A stretch of DNA of 64,000 nucleotides. Origin: Homoserinimonas sp. OAct 916 (GTDB lineage Bacteria > Actinomycetota > Actinomycetes > Actinomycetales > Microbacteriaceae). A program made the translations under genes and the position numbers. Under the pieces are notes generated by a model. It had not been told where the DNA came from. It searched no databases and saw nothing but the letters and a program-made list of their open reading frames with translations. This document shows positions 9,156-18,295 of the stretch, piece after piece; position 1 is the stretch's first letter, and every line of letters begins with the position of its first letter. The DNA lies in assembly GCF_003260275.1 (NCBI RefSeq), contig NZ_QJHB01000005.1, positions 124,001-188,000 on the forward strand, given 5' to 3'.

Positions 9156-10123
9156 GCCGCACCGTAGGAAGCGGCGAGCCGCGCGAGCCCCTCATCAAGG
9201 CTGACCGACGGGTGCCAGTCAAGGTCACGTCGGGTGCGCCGTTGGTCGAACCAGTGCGCGGTGGACAGTTGCTCGGCCAAGAACCTGGTCATCGGGGGTT
9301 CGTCCTTTCCGCCGGTGGATTGCCAGAGCTGTTCGATCAGGCTACCGGCTCCGCGAGCAAGGCCTGCTGGCACCCGCCAGGTGGGTGGTTGAACACCCGC
9401 CGCCCGGCAGATCCCGGCCAACAGTTCCGCGACCGGGCGCGGCTCGCCGTTGGTCACGACATAGGCCGCGCCGTGCACCCGGTCGATGTTCTCCAGTGCG
9501 GCGGTCAGGGCCCCCACCGCGTTGTCGATGTAGGTCGTGTCGATCAGTGCGGCTCCGTGGCCAAGCAGCGGCAACCGACGGCCACGGGCTCGTTCGACGA
9601 TGCGCTCCACCAGCTGGGTGTCGCCCGGCCCCCACACCAGGTGCGGCCGGATGGCGACCACCTGAAATTCGGCCGAGTCGGCCGCCAGAGCGAGAAGTTC
9701 GGCTTCGGCCTTGGTGCGGGCATAGTTGCCCCTGGCGTGCACGGGGTCTGCCGGTCCGGCGTCGTCCCCCATGATCGAATCCCCGGAATGGGCGACCGAC
9801 GGAGACGAGACGTAGACGAACCGCGAAACCTTCGCGGCCGTGGCTGCCGTGAGCAACGCGCGGGTGCCCTCCACGTTCACCGCATCGAACTCGGCCGCTG
9901 GGCCGGCCAGCGACACCTTCGCAGCCAGATGCACGACCCCGTCCATTCCGGCGACGGCACACGACACGGCTTCCGGGTCAAGGAGAGAGCCGAGCACGTC
10001 CTTCACCCCAGCCACCTTCGACGGGCCGCGCTGCAAGGTGCGCACCCGGTGCCCGGCGGCCACCAGCGCGGTTGCAACCGTCGAGCCGAGAAACCCGCTC
10101 GCCCCGGTGACCAGGACTTTCAC
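9152..10123 (-). CDS. oleD: OleD-like NADPH-dependent 2-alkyl-3-ketoalkanoic acid reductase
   Basis: The 323-residue protein is an extended short-chain dehydrogenase. The nucleotide-binding motif GASGFLGS lies at residues 7-14, and the catalytic YxxxK is in GNYARTKAE near residue 135. In the olefin pathway OleD reduces the beta-keto acid made by OleA to the beta-hydroxy acid. It overlaps oleBC upstream and the thioesterase downstream by four bases each, so the four genes form one operon. The family alone is broad (NAD-dependent epimerase/dehydratase, 3-beta-hydroxysteroid dehydrogenase-like); the assignment rests on the oleA and oleBC neighbours. Confidence 0.88.
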   Translation of the reverse strand: MKVLVTGASGFLGSTVATALVAAGHRVRTLQRGPSKVAGVKDVLGSLLDPEAVSCAVAGMDGVVHLAAKVSLAGPAAEFDAVNVEGTRALLTAATAAKVSRFVYVSSPSVAHSGDSIMGDDAGPADPVHARGNYARTKAEAELLALAADSAEFQVVAIRPHLVWGPGDTQLVERIVERARGRRLPLLGHGAALIDTTYIDNAVGALTAALENIDRVHGAAYVVTNGEPRPVAELLAGICRAAGVQPPTWRVPAGLARGAGSLIEQLWQSTGGKDEPPMTRFLAEQLSTAHWFDQRRTRRDLDWHPSVSLDEGLARLAASYGAA

Positions 10124-12885
10124 GGCTTGCCCATCCGGCCGCCGGACAGGATGCCGGTGGCCCAGTCCGCGAGGCCGGCCCGGTCGATCTTCGAGTTGTG
10201 TCGAATGTCAGTCGGCAGGCGGGGCACGACAATCACGGCTGCCACGGGAGCGTCGACCGCCGCCCGCACCTCGGCAGCCAGGGTGTGTTCGGCCAATCGA
10301 ACACGGCGGCTGGCCGGACTCGTCTCGACGACGATGACCAATTGCTGGGTACCCGCCGGCCCCACCCCAACCGCGGCCGCACGTGCGACCCGCGACACGC
10401 GTTCCGACTGCAGTTCGGGGCCGACCGGCGTGATCACTCCGGCGGGCGTGCGAATCAGATGCACCATCCTGCCCTCAACCCAGAGCCGTCCCACATCGTC
10501 CAGGTGCCCCACGTCACCGGTGCGGTGCCAACGTCTGGCACCGTCGGCACCGGTGACACCTGTCCCTCGCAGGGCCTGCCTGTCGGTCAGGTACAAACGG
10601 TCGTAGTGGTCCTTGATATGCGGCGCCGACACGACGATCTCGCCGGTGACGTCGGGGGTATCCGAGGGCGAACCGACGGCATCACCCACGTCGTCGAGCG
10701 CTGAAACAAGGACCCTGCTGCCTGCTGCCGGGCGGCCGACACACACACCTGACGGTGTTCCCACGACTGGCACAGTCTGCCTGATTTCGTCGAGGTCGAT
10801 GTCGGTCAACAGCAGTCCCTCGGTCATTCCGTACGGGGTGTGGGCCTGCGCGTTCGGCATGAGTGCGGCGGCCCGTGCCAGCAGATGCTCGGAGACCGGC
10901 GCCCCCGCAGACAAAAAGATGCGAACGCCGGCAAGCGCTTCCCGATCGGAGTCGGTGAGCGCCGCCTTGGTCGCATCGACGTTGACGAGCGCGGCTGGGG
11001 ACAGGAAGACGACCGACGCCCGGGCGACCCGCACCGCGTCGGCCACCGCCGTCGCGGTGAGGGTGGCCGGCGCGGTGACGTCCATGTCGGGGGTGACGGA
11101 TGTCGTGCCGAGGGCCGGGCCGAGCAGAGCGAACGGGGCGAACCCGGCGACCAATCCGGTGCCGGGACCCACCCCGTATTGGCGGGAGAGGGCCCGGGCG
11201 ACAGCCGCCAATTGGCCGTGCGTGTAGACGACGCCTTTGGCTGGGCCGGTGGAGCCCGAGGTGAACAGTAGCGCGGCAGCCTGGGTCGGGCGGGGTTCGG
11301 GCGGCAACGGGGTGTCCTGGCCCAGCCGCGCGAGCTCCCCGAGCGACCAGGAGACTCCGAGCGTGCGCGCCACGGCTGCGGGCAGACGGGCTGTGGAGAT
11401 GGCACGCCCCGGCCAGCCGAGCGCCCGTGCGGCGGTGAGCCCCGGGAGCCGGCCGATGACATAGTCGGCCTGCGCGCCGCGTACGGCGCGGCTGAGGCCT
11501 TTCAACCCCAACCCCGCGTCGGCGACCACGACAATGGCGCCCACCCGAACGCAGGCGTAGAGCACGGCGGTCAGGTCGGCGCCGGGCGGCACCAGGAGCG
11601 AAACCCGGTCGCCGGGCCGAACCCCGATCCGCACCAGTCCGGCTGCGATCTCGCGCACCCGGCGCGACAGCAGTTGCCAGCTCACCTGCAACGGTCGGGC
11701 ACCGGTTGCTGGCCGCATCTCGATCAGCGCGGTCTCAACGCTGTCTTCGAGCTCGTCGAGAAAATGCCAGAGCGGACGATATTCTGCACTGGTTACGCTG
11801 GTCGTCTGCCCGGGGGCCGCCACTTCGGCCGGGTCAGAGCGCGGCTGCACCCGCGACGCGAGCCAGCCGAGGGCTGCCTGCGCATAGTCGACGTCCTCGG
11901 CGATGAGGTGACCGGCGCCCTCGAATCGGTGAACGTCGGCGTGCGGCATCCGATCGATCAAGTCGTCAAGATACCGGTCGCCGAAAATCGGGTCGCTCGG
12001 ACCCCAGAGGAAAAGCGAAGGCACTGTGAGTTCGCGCAGGCCGCCGGCGATCTTCTCGAGTGCTGCATGACTCTCGTGCTCGGGACCCACCGGGATATCG
12101 GCCACGAATCCGCCGATCCCGCCGCGACGGGCGGCGCTTCGGTACGGTGCCCGGTAGCCGTCCTTGACCGCTCGCGTCAGCGGCGGATGGGCCAGGGCGA
12201 GGGTGGTCTCCAGAAATGCAGGACTGGTCACGGTCGAGGCCTTCAGCAGCGCCGGGTTCAACGCCAGCCGCAACGGTGCCGGAATCGCCGTGTCCGCGGG
12301 CTGGTGAACCGCCGTGTTGAGCAGCATCACCCCGGCCAACAACTCGGGATGCGCGAGGGCCCAACCGAGTGAGACCACGCCTCCCCAATCGTGCCCGAAG
12401 GTGACGACCGGCCCGGCGAGTTGTAGCTCGTCGGTCAATCCGCTCAGGTCGAGAACCCGGTCAGCCAACGTGCGCGTGCGGCCGGTGCGCTCAGAGAATC
12501 CCATCTCGAGTTGGTCGACGGCGATCACCCGCCAGGCTTCGGTGCCCGCGGCGCTCCCCGCACCGGTCGCCGCCATTTCAGTGGCAGCAGAGACCAGCCG
12601 GCGCCACAGATACGACCACGTGGGGTTGCCGTGTACGCAGAGGATCGTGCCCGCCGGTTTTACACCGAGTTCAGCCAGCCGATCACCGTTGTCGAGAATG
12701 TGCCAGGTGCTCACCCGATCCGGGGCGGCACCCGATTCTGCTTCTCGCGGCACATCGACCAGTCGGGAGAAGCGCTCGTCGAGCCCGTCCAGAGGCACTG
12801 GCGGCAACCGCGCCGACTGCATGGGCGCCGCCTGTGAAGAACGAGCGGCGTGCTTCTTCGTCGGGGACAGCCTGGGGAGTGTCAC
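10120..12885 (-). CDS. oleBC: OleBC fusion: beta-lactone decarboxylase and beta-lactone synthetase
   Basis: A 921-residue two-domain enzyme. Residues ~35-345 form an alpha/beta hydrolase of the haloalkane-dehalogenase type: oxyanion segment HGNPTW (85-90), nucleophile elbow GHDWGG with Asp166, acidic residue in WGPSDPIF (Asp298) and base His326 in GAGHLI. Residues ~370-921 form an AMP-dependent synthetase with the phosphate-binding motif LFTSGSTGPAKG (540-551). OleC activates the beta-hydroxy acid and closes a beta-lactone; OleB decarboxylates it to a cis-olefin. The fused oleBC form is known from actinobacteria such as Micrococcus. It starts with GTG overlapping the oleA stop (GTGA). An in-frame ATG at residue 22 is a possible alternative start. 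Confidence 0.93.
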   Translation of the reverse strand: MTLPRLSPTKKHAARSSQAAPMQSARLPPVPLDGLDERFSRLVDVPREAESGAAPDRVSTWHILDNGDRLAELGVKPAGTILCVHGNPTWSYLWRRLVSAATEMAATGAGSAAGTEAWRVIAVDQLEMGFSERTGRTRTLADRVLDLSGLTDELQLAGPVVTFGHDWGGVVSLGWALAHPELLAGVMLLNTAVHQPADTAIPAPLRLALNPALLKASTVTSPAFLETTLALAHPPLTRAVKDGYRAPYRSAARRGGIGGFVADIPVGPEHESHAALEKIAGGLRELTVPSLFLWGPSDPIFGDRYLDDLIDRMPHADVHRFEGAGHLIAEDVDYAQAALGWLASRVQPRSDPAEVAAPGQTTSVTSAEYRPLWHFLDELEDSVETALIEMRPATGARPLQVSWQLLSRRVREIAAGLVRIGVRPGDRVSLLVPPGADLTAVLYACVRVGAIVVVADAGLGLKGLSRAVRGAQADYVIGRLPGLTAARALGWPGRAISTARLPAAVARTLGVSWSLGELARLGQDTPLPPEPRPTQAAALLFTSGSTGPAKGVVYTHGQLAAVARALSRQYGVGPGTGLVAGFAPFALLGPALGTTSVTPDMDVTAPATLTATAVADAVRVARASVVFLSPAALVNVDATKAALTDSDREALAGVRIFLSAGAPVSEHLLARAAALMPNAQAHTPYGMTEGLLLTDIDLDEIRQTVPVVGTPSGVCVGRPAAGSRVLVSALDDVGDAVGSPSDTPDVTGEIVVSAPHIKDHYDRLYLTDRQALRGTGVTGADGARRWHRTGDVGHLDDVGRLWVEGRMVHLIRTPAGVITPVGPELQSERVSRVARAAAVGVGPAGTQQLVIVVETSPASRRVRLAEHTLAAEVRAAVDAPVAAVIVVPRLPTDIRHNSKIDRAGLADWATGILSGGRMGKP

Positions 12886-13904
12886 CAGGCGAGTTCCATC
12901 ATGGCCGTGTTGAGGCCTGATCCGACCCCCATCAGCAACACGCGATCGCCGCGCGACAATGACGCGGCCTCCTCAGCCAGGGTGATCGGAATGGATGCCG
13001 GGCCGACATTCCCGAACCGGGGATAGGTCAGCGGTACTCGCGCCCGGTCGATTCCGGCCGCCTTGATGATGGCGTTGGTATGCACGTCAGACACCTGGTG
13101 AACGATGTAGCGGTCCATCTTCGACCAGTTCCAGTCGCGTTTGGCCTCGTTCCACGCCGACACCACCAGATCCATGCCCCCGGTGAGCAGGGCGTGGGCA
13201 TCGGTGAACATGCCGTCGACGCTGCCGACGCACAGGTCATTGAACTGGGTGGCCGCGCGGGTCACGCCGCCCAAGATGCGGTGCCCCTCCGGGTGCTCAT
13301 CGGCCGGGCCGAGCACCACAGCAGCGGCACCGGAGCCGAGGGTGAGGCTGGCGAATTCGCTCATGAATTCTTTGCGGCCGATGTCGGCGCCGCGAAGGCG
13401 CTCGATCGTGTTGGTCTGAATGTCGTCGGCGTCTTCGCCGTCGATCACCATGGCATACTTCACCTGGCCGGAGTCGATGAGTTGCGACGCGAGCGTCATG
13501 CCGTTCACGAACCCGAGGCAGGCGTTGGCGATGTCAAAGTTTGTCGCCGACGACGGCAGTCCCAGGCCGTGGTGGATGCGCACGGCCACCGAGGGTTCCA
13601 GGTGCGGCCGGGTGACCGACGTGTTGATCATCAGACCGATCTGATCGGCTCGAATACCCGATTTCTTCAAAGCGAGCTGGCCTGCCGTCACCGCGGCTTC
13701 GTCAAAGCCCTGTTCAGCGTCCCAGTTGCGACGCTCCAACACACCGGCGACCCGTTGCAGCAATCCTTTGGGGAGGCGCAGCCTCTTCAGCGCATCTGTG
13801 AGCCTGGAATCGATCTCGGTCGACGTGGTGACGCGAGGCGCGAGCACCGAGGCGACCGCCAACAGCGCCGCGTTGGCATGTCTCGACGTCGCATTGCCGT
13901 TCAC
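12882..13904 (-). CDS. oleA: OleA-like thiolase-fold acyl-CoA condensing enzyme
   Basis: The 340-residue protein belongs to the beta-ketoacyl-ACP synthase III family. The active-site cysteine is in NACLGFVNGM (Cys129); the catalytic His and Asn lie in YIVHQVSDVHTNA and PRFGNVGPAS. OleA carries out head-to-head Claisen condensation of two fatty acyl-CoAs and starts long-chain olefin synthesis. I chose the GTG at 13904 (MNGNATSRHANAAL) because a GAGGA element lies 7 bases upstream; the frame continues 25 codons further upstream to 13979 without a better site. It is the first gene of oleA-oleBC-oleD-thioesterase. Confidence 0.92.
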   Translation of the reverse strand: MNGNATSRHANAALLAVASVLAPRVTTSTEIDSRLTDALKRLRLPKGLLQRVAGVLERRNWDAEQGFDEAAVTAGQLALKKSGIRADQIGLMINTSVTRPHLEPSVAVRIHHGLGLPSSATNFDIANACLGFVNGMTLASQLIDSGQVKYAMVIDGEDADDIQTNTIERLRGADIGRKEFMSEFASLTLGSGAAAVVLGPADEHPEGHRILGGVTRAATQFNDLCVGSVDGMFTDAHALLTGGMDLVVSAWNEAKRDWNWSKMDRYIVHQVSDVHTNAIIKAAGIDRARVPLTYPRFGNVGPASIPITLAEEAASLSRGDRVLLMGVGSGLNTAMMELAW

Positions 13905-14091
13905 GGCGTTTTCCTCATCCCGTTCGCTGATCGAAGCGAACATTCCATTGTCCTCCACCGCACGGGCGCCAGATGACAATTCGCTGGGAGTTTGTCGCGT
14001 TTGATGCCATTCTGCAACCCCCTCAGTCGATTGCCCCTGCTATCCGTCGATTGCCACTGGTACCCAGCCGAAATCGGCGAATACTGGATAT

Positions 14092-14202
14092 ATGGATCCC
14101 GTAGCCCCGTTACTCTATGCCCTGCTGGCGATAAACTTCATCCTCGGTGCGGCGGCGCTCGTCTCCATGATGAGCCGTCCGCGTCACCGATCGACCCACT
14201 GA
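14092..14202 (+). CDS. Possible 36-residue single-span membrane peptide
   Basis: A short frame begins MDPVAPLLYALLAINF, continues with a hydrophobic stretch to residue ~27, and ends with a basic tail (SRPRHRSTH). The layout, outside or short N-terminus, one helix, then positive residues, is that of a small single-pass membrane protein. Codon use is GC-rich at third positions, like the neighbours. There is no clear Shine-Dalgarno sequence; an AT-rich TACTGGATAT just before the ATG might serve a leaderless transcript. It lies alone in the 330-base gap between oleA and the penicillin-acylase gene. Function unknown. Confidence 0.4.
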   Translation: MDPVAPLLYALLAINFILGAAALVSMMSRPRHRSTH

Positions 14203-14234
14203 GTCGACCGCTTGGAACAGCCTGACCCGGAAGA

Positions 14235-16850
14235 TCACTTCTCTTCTGCGGTCAGCACAAGCGTGTGTTCAGCAGTGAAGGCGACGCGGTCGAGCGTGTA
14301 CAGCCATTGCCGCGTCTCGTGGTTCTGCCACAGGGGGGTCTGGTCGGCATAGTTCGGGTGGAAGGCGTGTCCTGATGAGCCGGTGAGGTTGATCCAGGTC
14401 GACTCGTCCCAATCGTTCAGGTCGAGCACCTGCCGCATCGACGGCACCCAGTTCACCTCGTACCCTTGGGTGGCATCCCAACCGACCGCGTTCACCACGG
14501 CGGAGGCTCCGCCAACCCCATACGGGCCGCGGTTGAACAACCACTCGATCGGTGCGATTCCTGATTCGCCGAAGCTCGCATTCGTGAGAGTGAGTGTATG
14601 GATGCGATCCCAGCGCCAGCTATCGGTGTTGGCACCCATGAGATCTTTCGCCTCGATGCATGCCTCCTCCAGGGCGTAGGCGAGCATGGCGTCACGCCCG
14701 GTGATACCCAGCGTCTGGTTCGTCCACCACCGGGAGTTCGGCTCGTCGAGCAGCGACTCGACCACCGCGAAGGAGCGGTCGCCGCCGGTCATGTGGGTTC
14801 CGTCGGGCAGCGTGTCGTCGAACATGGCCACCAAGAGGTTGCGCCAGACGATGTTGAAGTAGGCGGCCGCCGCACTGTCGGGGTCGACGGCGAAGTTCCA
14901 ACCGTTGAACAGGGCAACCGCCTTTGAGGTCTGGTCATCGACGGAAACCGCTTTCAGCGCCGGCACCAGCGTCTGGGCGATCGCCAGGTGATTGTCTGCC
15001 TGCACCGCCCCGATCTGTTCAGCCGAGATCGGGTCGCCGGTGGCGATCAGGTCTTTCAGCCGGGTCTCGATCTGCTGGGCGCGGTACCCGAGATCCCAGT
15101 CCCTGGTGATCAGGTGTGGGTATTCGGGCCCGACCGCGGCGTTGTTGGCGGTGACGATGTACCCGGACTTTGGGTTGAACACCGACGGGAGTTCCTCGAA
15201 CGGAATGTAGGAGGTCCAGTCGAATTCGCTGGTCCAGCCCGGGTTTGGCAGGGTTCCGTCGCCTTTGGCACGAATCGGGATCACCCCCGGCGCCTGGTAG
15301 CCGATATTTCCATCCTTGTCTGCGTACAACAGGTTCTGGCTCGGCACGTCGAACAGGGCGGCAGCTGCTCGAAACTGGTCCCAGTCCTGCGCGGTGTTCA
15401 TCGCGAAGATGGCAGAAGGCGTGAAGCCTGCTGACAGCGCGGTCCACTTGAGGCTCAGCGCGTAGCGGGCATCACCGGGTTCAGGAAGATCGACCGCAAC
15501 CGGATACTCGTCGGCCAGAGATGAGAATTGGCCAGCCAGGTCGCTCATCAGCGGGCCGTGTTCGGTCGCCCTGATTGTGAGGCTCACGTCGTCACCATTG
15601 GCGACCGTGATCGTCTCTGTGCTCACGTCAAGTGGCTTGGACTCCCCATCGAACTCGTAGTTGTCTCCGGTCACCTTTTCCAGGTACAGGTCAGCGACGT
15701 CCGGCCCCAGGTTGGTGAACCCCCAACCTATCTGGGAGTTGTGTCCGATCACGACTCCCGGCAGCCCGGAGAAGCTGTAGCCGGACACGTCGAACGGACA
15801 CTCGTCGCCGATCGTTTCGCAGCGCAGGCCGATCTGGTGCCACACCGACGGCATGGCCGGCCCCAGGTGCGGGTCGTTGGCCAGGATCGGCTTTCCGGTG
15901 TCACTCAGGCTTCCGTCGATCACCCAGGAGTTCGAACCGATTTCACCGCCGGCCGGCCCCAGCAGCTCCGGAATCGTATCCAGCGATGCACGCAACGCTG
16001 TCGCCGCGGCCCTCAGCCCGGCGGTTGCCGCCTCATTTTCGGCGACAGCGGACGTTGTCGGCTCCGCGAGCGGAACCAGGTCACCGGCGGAGGCTGCATC
16101 AGTGGCATCCTTGCCGGTCTCATTCTCGTCAGCAGACACAATCGTCGGATGCTCCCCGTACGGGTAGTCCGGGTGCAGCTGCTGAACCTCGGCCGGGTCG
16201 AGCACCGTCGACAGGAGGGCGCGGTCGATCTCGTCCTCGAGGTTCGACCTGAGATCCCAGGCCATCGCCTTCAGCCAGGCAACCGAATCGGCGGGCGTCC
16301 ACGGTTCGGGCGCATAGTCGGAGTTCTGGAGACCGAGCACCACATACTCCAGGGAGAGTTCGGCGCCTGAGTGTGACGCCAGATACTCATTGACGCCGTC
16401 GGCATACGCCTGATAGTAGCCGAGCGTCCGAGCATCGAGCATGCGCACCTCTTCTTCGGCGACCTTGCGCCACCCGAGAGTTCGAATGAACGCGTCAGTG
16501 TCCACCTGGCTCTCACCAAAGAGTTCGGCCAGCCGCCCCGAGGTCACGTGTCGGCGAAAGTCCATCTCCCAGAAGCGGTCCTGGGCCTGCACGTAGCCCT
16601 GGGCGCGAAAGAGATCTGCGGAGTTCTTGGCCACGATTTGCGGGATGCCGGCGTCGTCGCGGTAGACCGACACGTCTTCTGAAAGTCCGGCCAGATGCAC
16701 TTCACCGCCGTACATGGGAAAGGAACGGGTCACCGTCCAGACGCCGACCCCGGCCAGGACCACGGCGACGGTGAGGATGAGCACCCCAGAGATGATGAGA
16801 GTGCGGCGGATGATGCGTCGTCGTCTGGTGCGTGGTTTCTCGTTCTCCAC
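14235..16850 (-). CDS. Penicillin acylase family protein (Ntn hydrolase)
   Basis: An 871-residue precursor of the N-terminal nucleophile hydrolase family that includes penicillin G acylase and acyl-homoserine-lactone acylases. A basic N-terminus (RTRRRRIIRR) is followed by one membrane-spanning segment (about residues 17-37), so the enzyme is exported or anchored. The alpha-chain motif NSADLFRAQGYVQAQDRFWEMDFRRH is typical. The predicted autoproteolysis site is before Ser306 in EIGSNSWVIDGS, which would become the beta-chain N-terminus. I chose the GTG at 16850 with AAGGAG just upstream over the earlier ATG at 16895. Substrate cannot be told from sequence. It ends in a free-standing position with no operon partners. 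Confidence 0.9.
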   Translation of the reverse strand: MENEKPRTRRRRIIRRTLIISGVLILTVAVVLAGVGVWTVTRSFPMYGGEVHLAGLSEDVSVYRDDAGIPQIVAKNSADLFRAQGYVQAQDRFWEMDFRRHVTSGRLAELFGESQVDTDAFIRTLGWRKVAEEEVRMLDARTLGYYQAYADGVNEYLASHSGAELSLEYVVLGLQNSDYAPEPWTPADSVAWLKAMAWDLRSNLEDEIDRALLSTVLDPAEVQQLHPDYPYGEHPTIVSADENETGKDATDAASAGDLVPLAEPTTSAVAENEAATAGLRAAATALRASLDTIPELLGPAGGEIGSNSWVIDGSLSDTGKPILANDPHLGPAMPSVWHQIGLRCETIGDECPFDVSGYSFSGLPGVVIGHNSQIGWGFTNLGPDVADLYLEKVTGDNYEFDGESKPLDVSTETITVANGDDVSLTIRATEHGPLMSDLAGQFSSLADEYPVAVDLPEPGDARYALSLKWTALSAGFTPSAIFAMNTAQDWDQFRAAAALFDVPSQNLLYADKDGNIGYQAPGVIPIRAKGDGTLPNPGWTSEFDWTSYIPFEELPSVFNPKSGYIVTANNAAVGPEYPHLITRDWDLGYRAQQIETRLKDLIATGDPISAEQIGAVQADNHLAIAQTLVPALKAVSVDDQTSKAVALFNGWNFAVDPDSAAAAYFNIVWRNLLVAMFDDTLPDGTHMTGGDRSFAVVESLLDEPNSRWWTNQTLGITGRDAMLAYALEEACIEAKDLMGANTDSWRWDRIHTLTLTNASFGESGIAPIEWLFNRGPYGVGGASAVVNAVGWDATQGYEVNWVPSMRQVLDLNDWDESTWINLTGSSGHAFHPNYADQTPLWQNHETRQWLYTLDRVAFTAEHTLVLTAEEK

Positions 16851-16945
16851 GTCACTCCTTCGCGAGTCGGTTCGGTGCGGCCTGAAGCCGAGCAATATTC
16901 ACTCAGAAGAGTATGGCAGGAGGCCGGGAATCGGCGAAACTCTGG

Positions 16946-18136
16946 TCAGCTCAGCTCGGGTCTTTTTCGCTGGGCAGGACGCGCTGGTGTGTGTTCGCCG
17001 TTCCAGACGCTTACGATCCCCCAGGCCACGGCCGCGATCGGCACCGACAGCACCGCGCCGACGATACCGCCGAGAACCGTGCCGACCGTCAGCGCGAACA
17101 GGATCACCAGTGGGTGCAGTTTCAGCGAACGCCCCATCAGCACCGGTTGCAGCAGGTTGCCCTCCAACTGGTTCACCAGGATCACGATCGCGACAACGAT
17201 CAGTGCGGTGATCGGGCCGTTGGCGACCAAGGCGACGAGGGCGGCGAGGATCCCGGCCACCGTGGCTCCGACGAGCGGGATGAACGCCGTCAGGAAGACG
17301 ACCACCGCGAGCGGCAGCGCCAGCGGCACCTGCAGGATGAACAGCCCCAACCCGATGCCGATCGCATCGGCTGCGGCCACGATCGCGGTGCCGCGCACGT
17401 AGTCACCGAGGGTGGTGACGGTCTTGTGCCCGACCCGTTTGGCGCGCGCGTAGGAATCGCCGGTGAACGGGCGAAGGATGAACTCCCAGATGCGCGGCCC
17501 GTCCTTGAGGAAGAAGAACAGCGTGAAGACTATCAGGAAGAGTCCGGTGATGAAGCTGGCAGCTGCAGATACCCCGGCAAGCGCGCCGAGGCCGAATTGG
17601 CTGCTCGTGAAGAAGTCGGTGAGGGTGTTTTTGAACTGGTCGAACTGGGCATCCGTGATGTCGAACGGAAGGTGAACCAGGTAGTCGCGAAGCTTGACGA
17701 CGCCCTCGGCTGCACTGGTCGCCAACTCACCCCACTCATCGCGCACCGCCGCGACGATCAGCCAGACGACGCCGGCGACGACGATCAGGATCGACAGCAT
17801 GGCCGTCCACGCCGAAAGCATCGGGGACACACCCTTGCGTCGCATCCAGGCCACGAACGGCCGAATAGCCGAGGCCAGGATCAGGGCGATCGTGATCGGG
17901 ATGAAGACCAGGCTCAACTGGGTGAGAATCAGCACCAGGATTGCCACCAGCAGGAGCACCACGACAATCTGCACACTGCGGGTCGCGATGCTGCCGAAAC
18001 GGTCGCTCCACAGCTTCGACCCACTCGGTGCGGGTTGTGCGGGTTGTGCGGGTTGTGCGGGTTGTGCGGGTTCGGCGTGTTCTGCGGGCTCTGCGGGCTC
18101 GACAGGGGTTGCCAGGCGGCTGCGGAAGAGTCTCAT
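16946..18136 (-). CDS. AI-2E family (PerM-like) membrane transporter
   Basis: The 396-residue protein has about eight hydrophobic segments and the family-typical C-terminal half (GTAIVAAADAIGIGLGLFILQVPLALPLAVVVFLTAFIPLVGATVAGI, NQLEGNLLQPVLMGRSLKLHPLVILFALTVGT is the signature pattern by shape). Members include AI-2 exporter TqsA and Na+/H+ antiporters, so the substrate is open. I prefer ATG 18136 (MRLFRSRLATPVEPAEP) over ATG 18175. Between this start and the first helix lies a repeat of Ala-Gln-Pro encoded by five 9-bp tandem repeats, an expandable linker on the cytoplasmic side. Confidence 0.85.
   Translation of the reverse strand: MRLFRSRLATPVEPAEPAEHAEPAQPAQPAQPAQPAPSGSKLWSDRFGSIATRSVQIVVVLLLVAILVLILTQLSLVFIPITIALILASAIRPFVAWMRRKGVSPMLSAWTAMLSILIVVAGVVWLIVAAVRDEWGELATSAAEGVVKLRDYLVHLPFDITDAQFDQFKNTLTDFFTSSQFGLGALAGVSAAASFITGLFLIVFTLFFFLKDGPRIWEFILRPFTGDSYARAKRVGHKTVTTLGDYVRGTAIVAAADAIGIGLGLFILQVPLALPLAVVVFLTAFIPLVGATVAGILAALVALVANGPITALIVVAIVILVNQLEGNLLQPVLMGRSLKLHPLVILFALTVGTVLGGIVGAVLSVPIAAVAWGIVSVWNGEHTPARPAQRKRPELS
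18028..18072. repeat. Five perfect 9-bp tandem repeats inside the AI-2E family gene
   Basis: The unit GTGCGGGTT is repeated five times without change. On the coding (minus) strand it specifies Ala-Gln-Pro repeats in the N-terminal cytoplasmic tail. Because the period is a multiple of three, slippage would change the tail length without a frameshift. Confidence 0.85.
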
Positions 18137-18258
18137 GACGAACAAGAGTACGGGAGGTGCGCCTGATCCTCGCACTTCGGCGGTGGCGTTTGGCAGATCG
18201 CCAGGGCTGAGTAAGGGCCCGGTTGCGGCTGGCCCTTGACACCGCCGCTTCAGGTCAT

Positions 18259-18286
18259 TAGGTTCTATAGTGCACTATAGAACCTA
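18259..18286. promoter_or_regulatory. Perfect 28-bp palindromic operator of the GntR/YtrA regulator
   Basis: The half-site TAGGTTCTATAGTG (18259-18272) is followed at once by its exact reverse complement to 18286, giving a 28-bp palindrome with no spacer. It lies 9 bases before the regulator start codon. YtrA-subfamily GntR regulators bind such palindromes in their own promoters, so this is very likely the autoregulatory operator of the three-gene operon. Confidence 0.85.
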
Positions 18287-18295
18287 GGCGGTGGG

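Noticed and set aside
13904-13979. Longer oleA start (25 extra codons)
   Set aside because: The GTG at 13904 has GAGGA at good spacing and matches the usual N-terminus of OleA; the extension has no ribosome-binding site.
16913-18166. A 417-codon plus-strand frame antisense to the AI-2E family gene
   Set aside because: The translation is a charged, low-complexity sequence with Gly-Leu-Cys repeats, produced by the 9-bp tandem repeats; the minus-strand protein has clear membrane-protein pattern.
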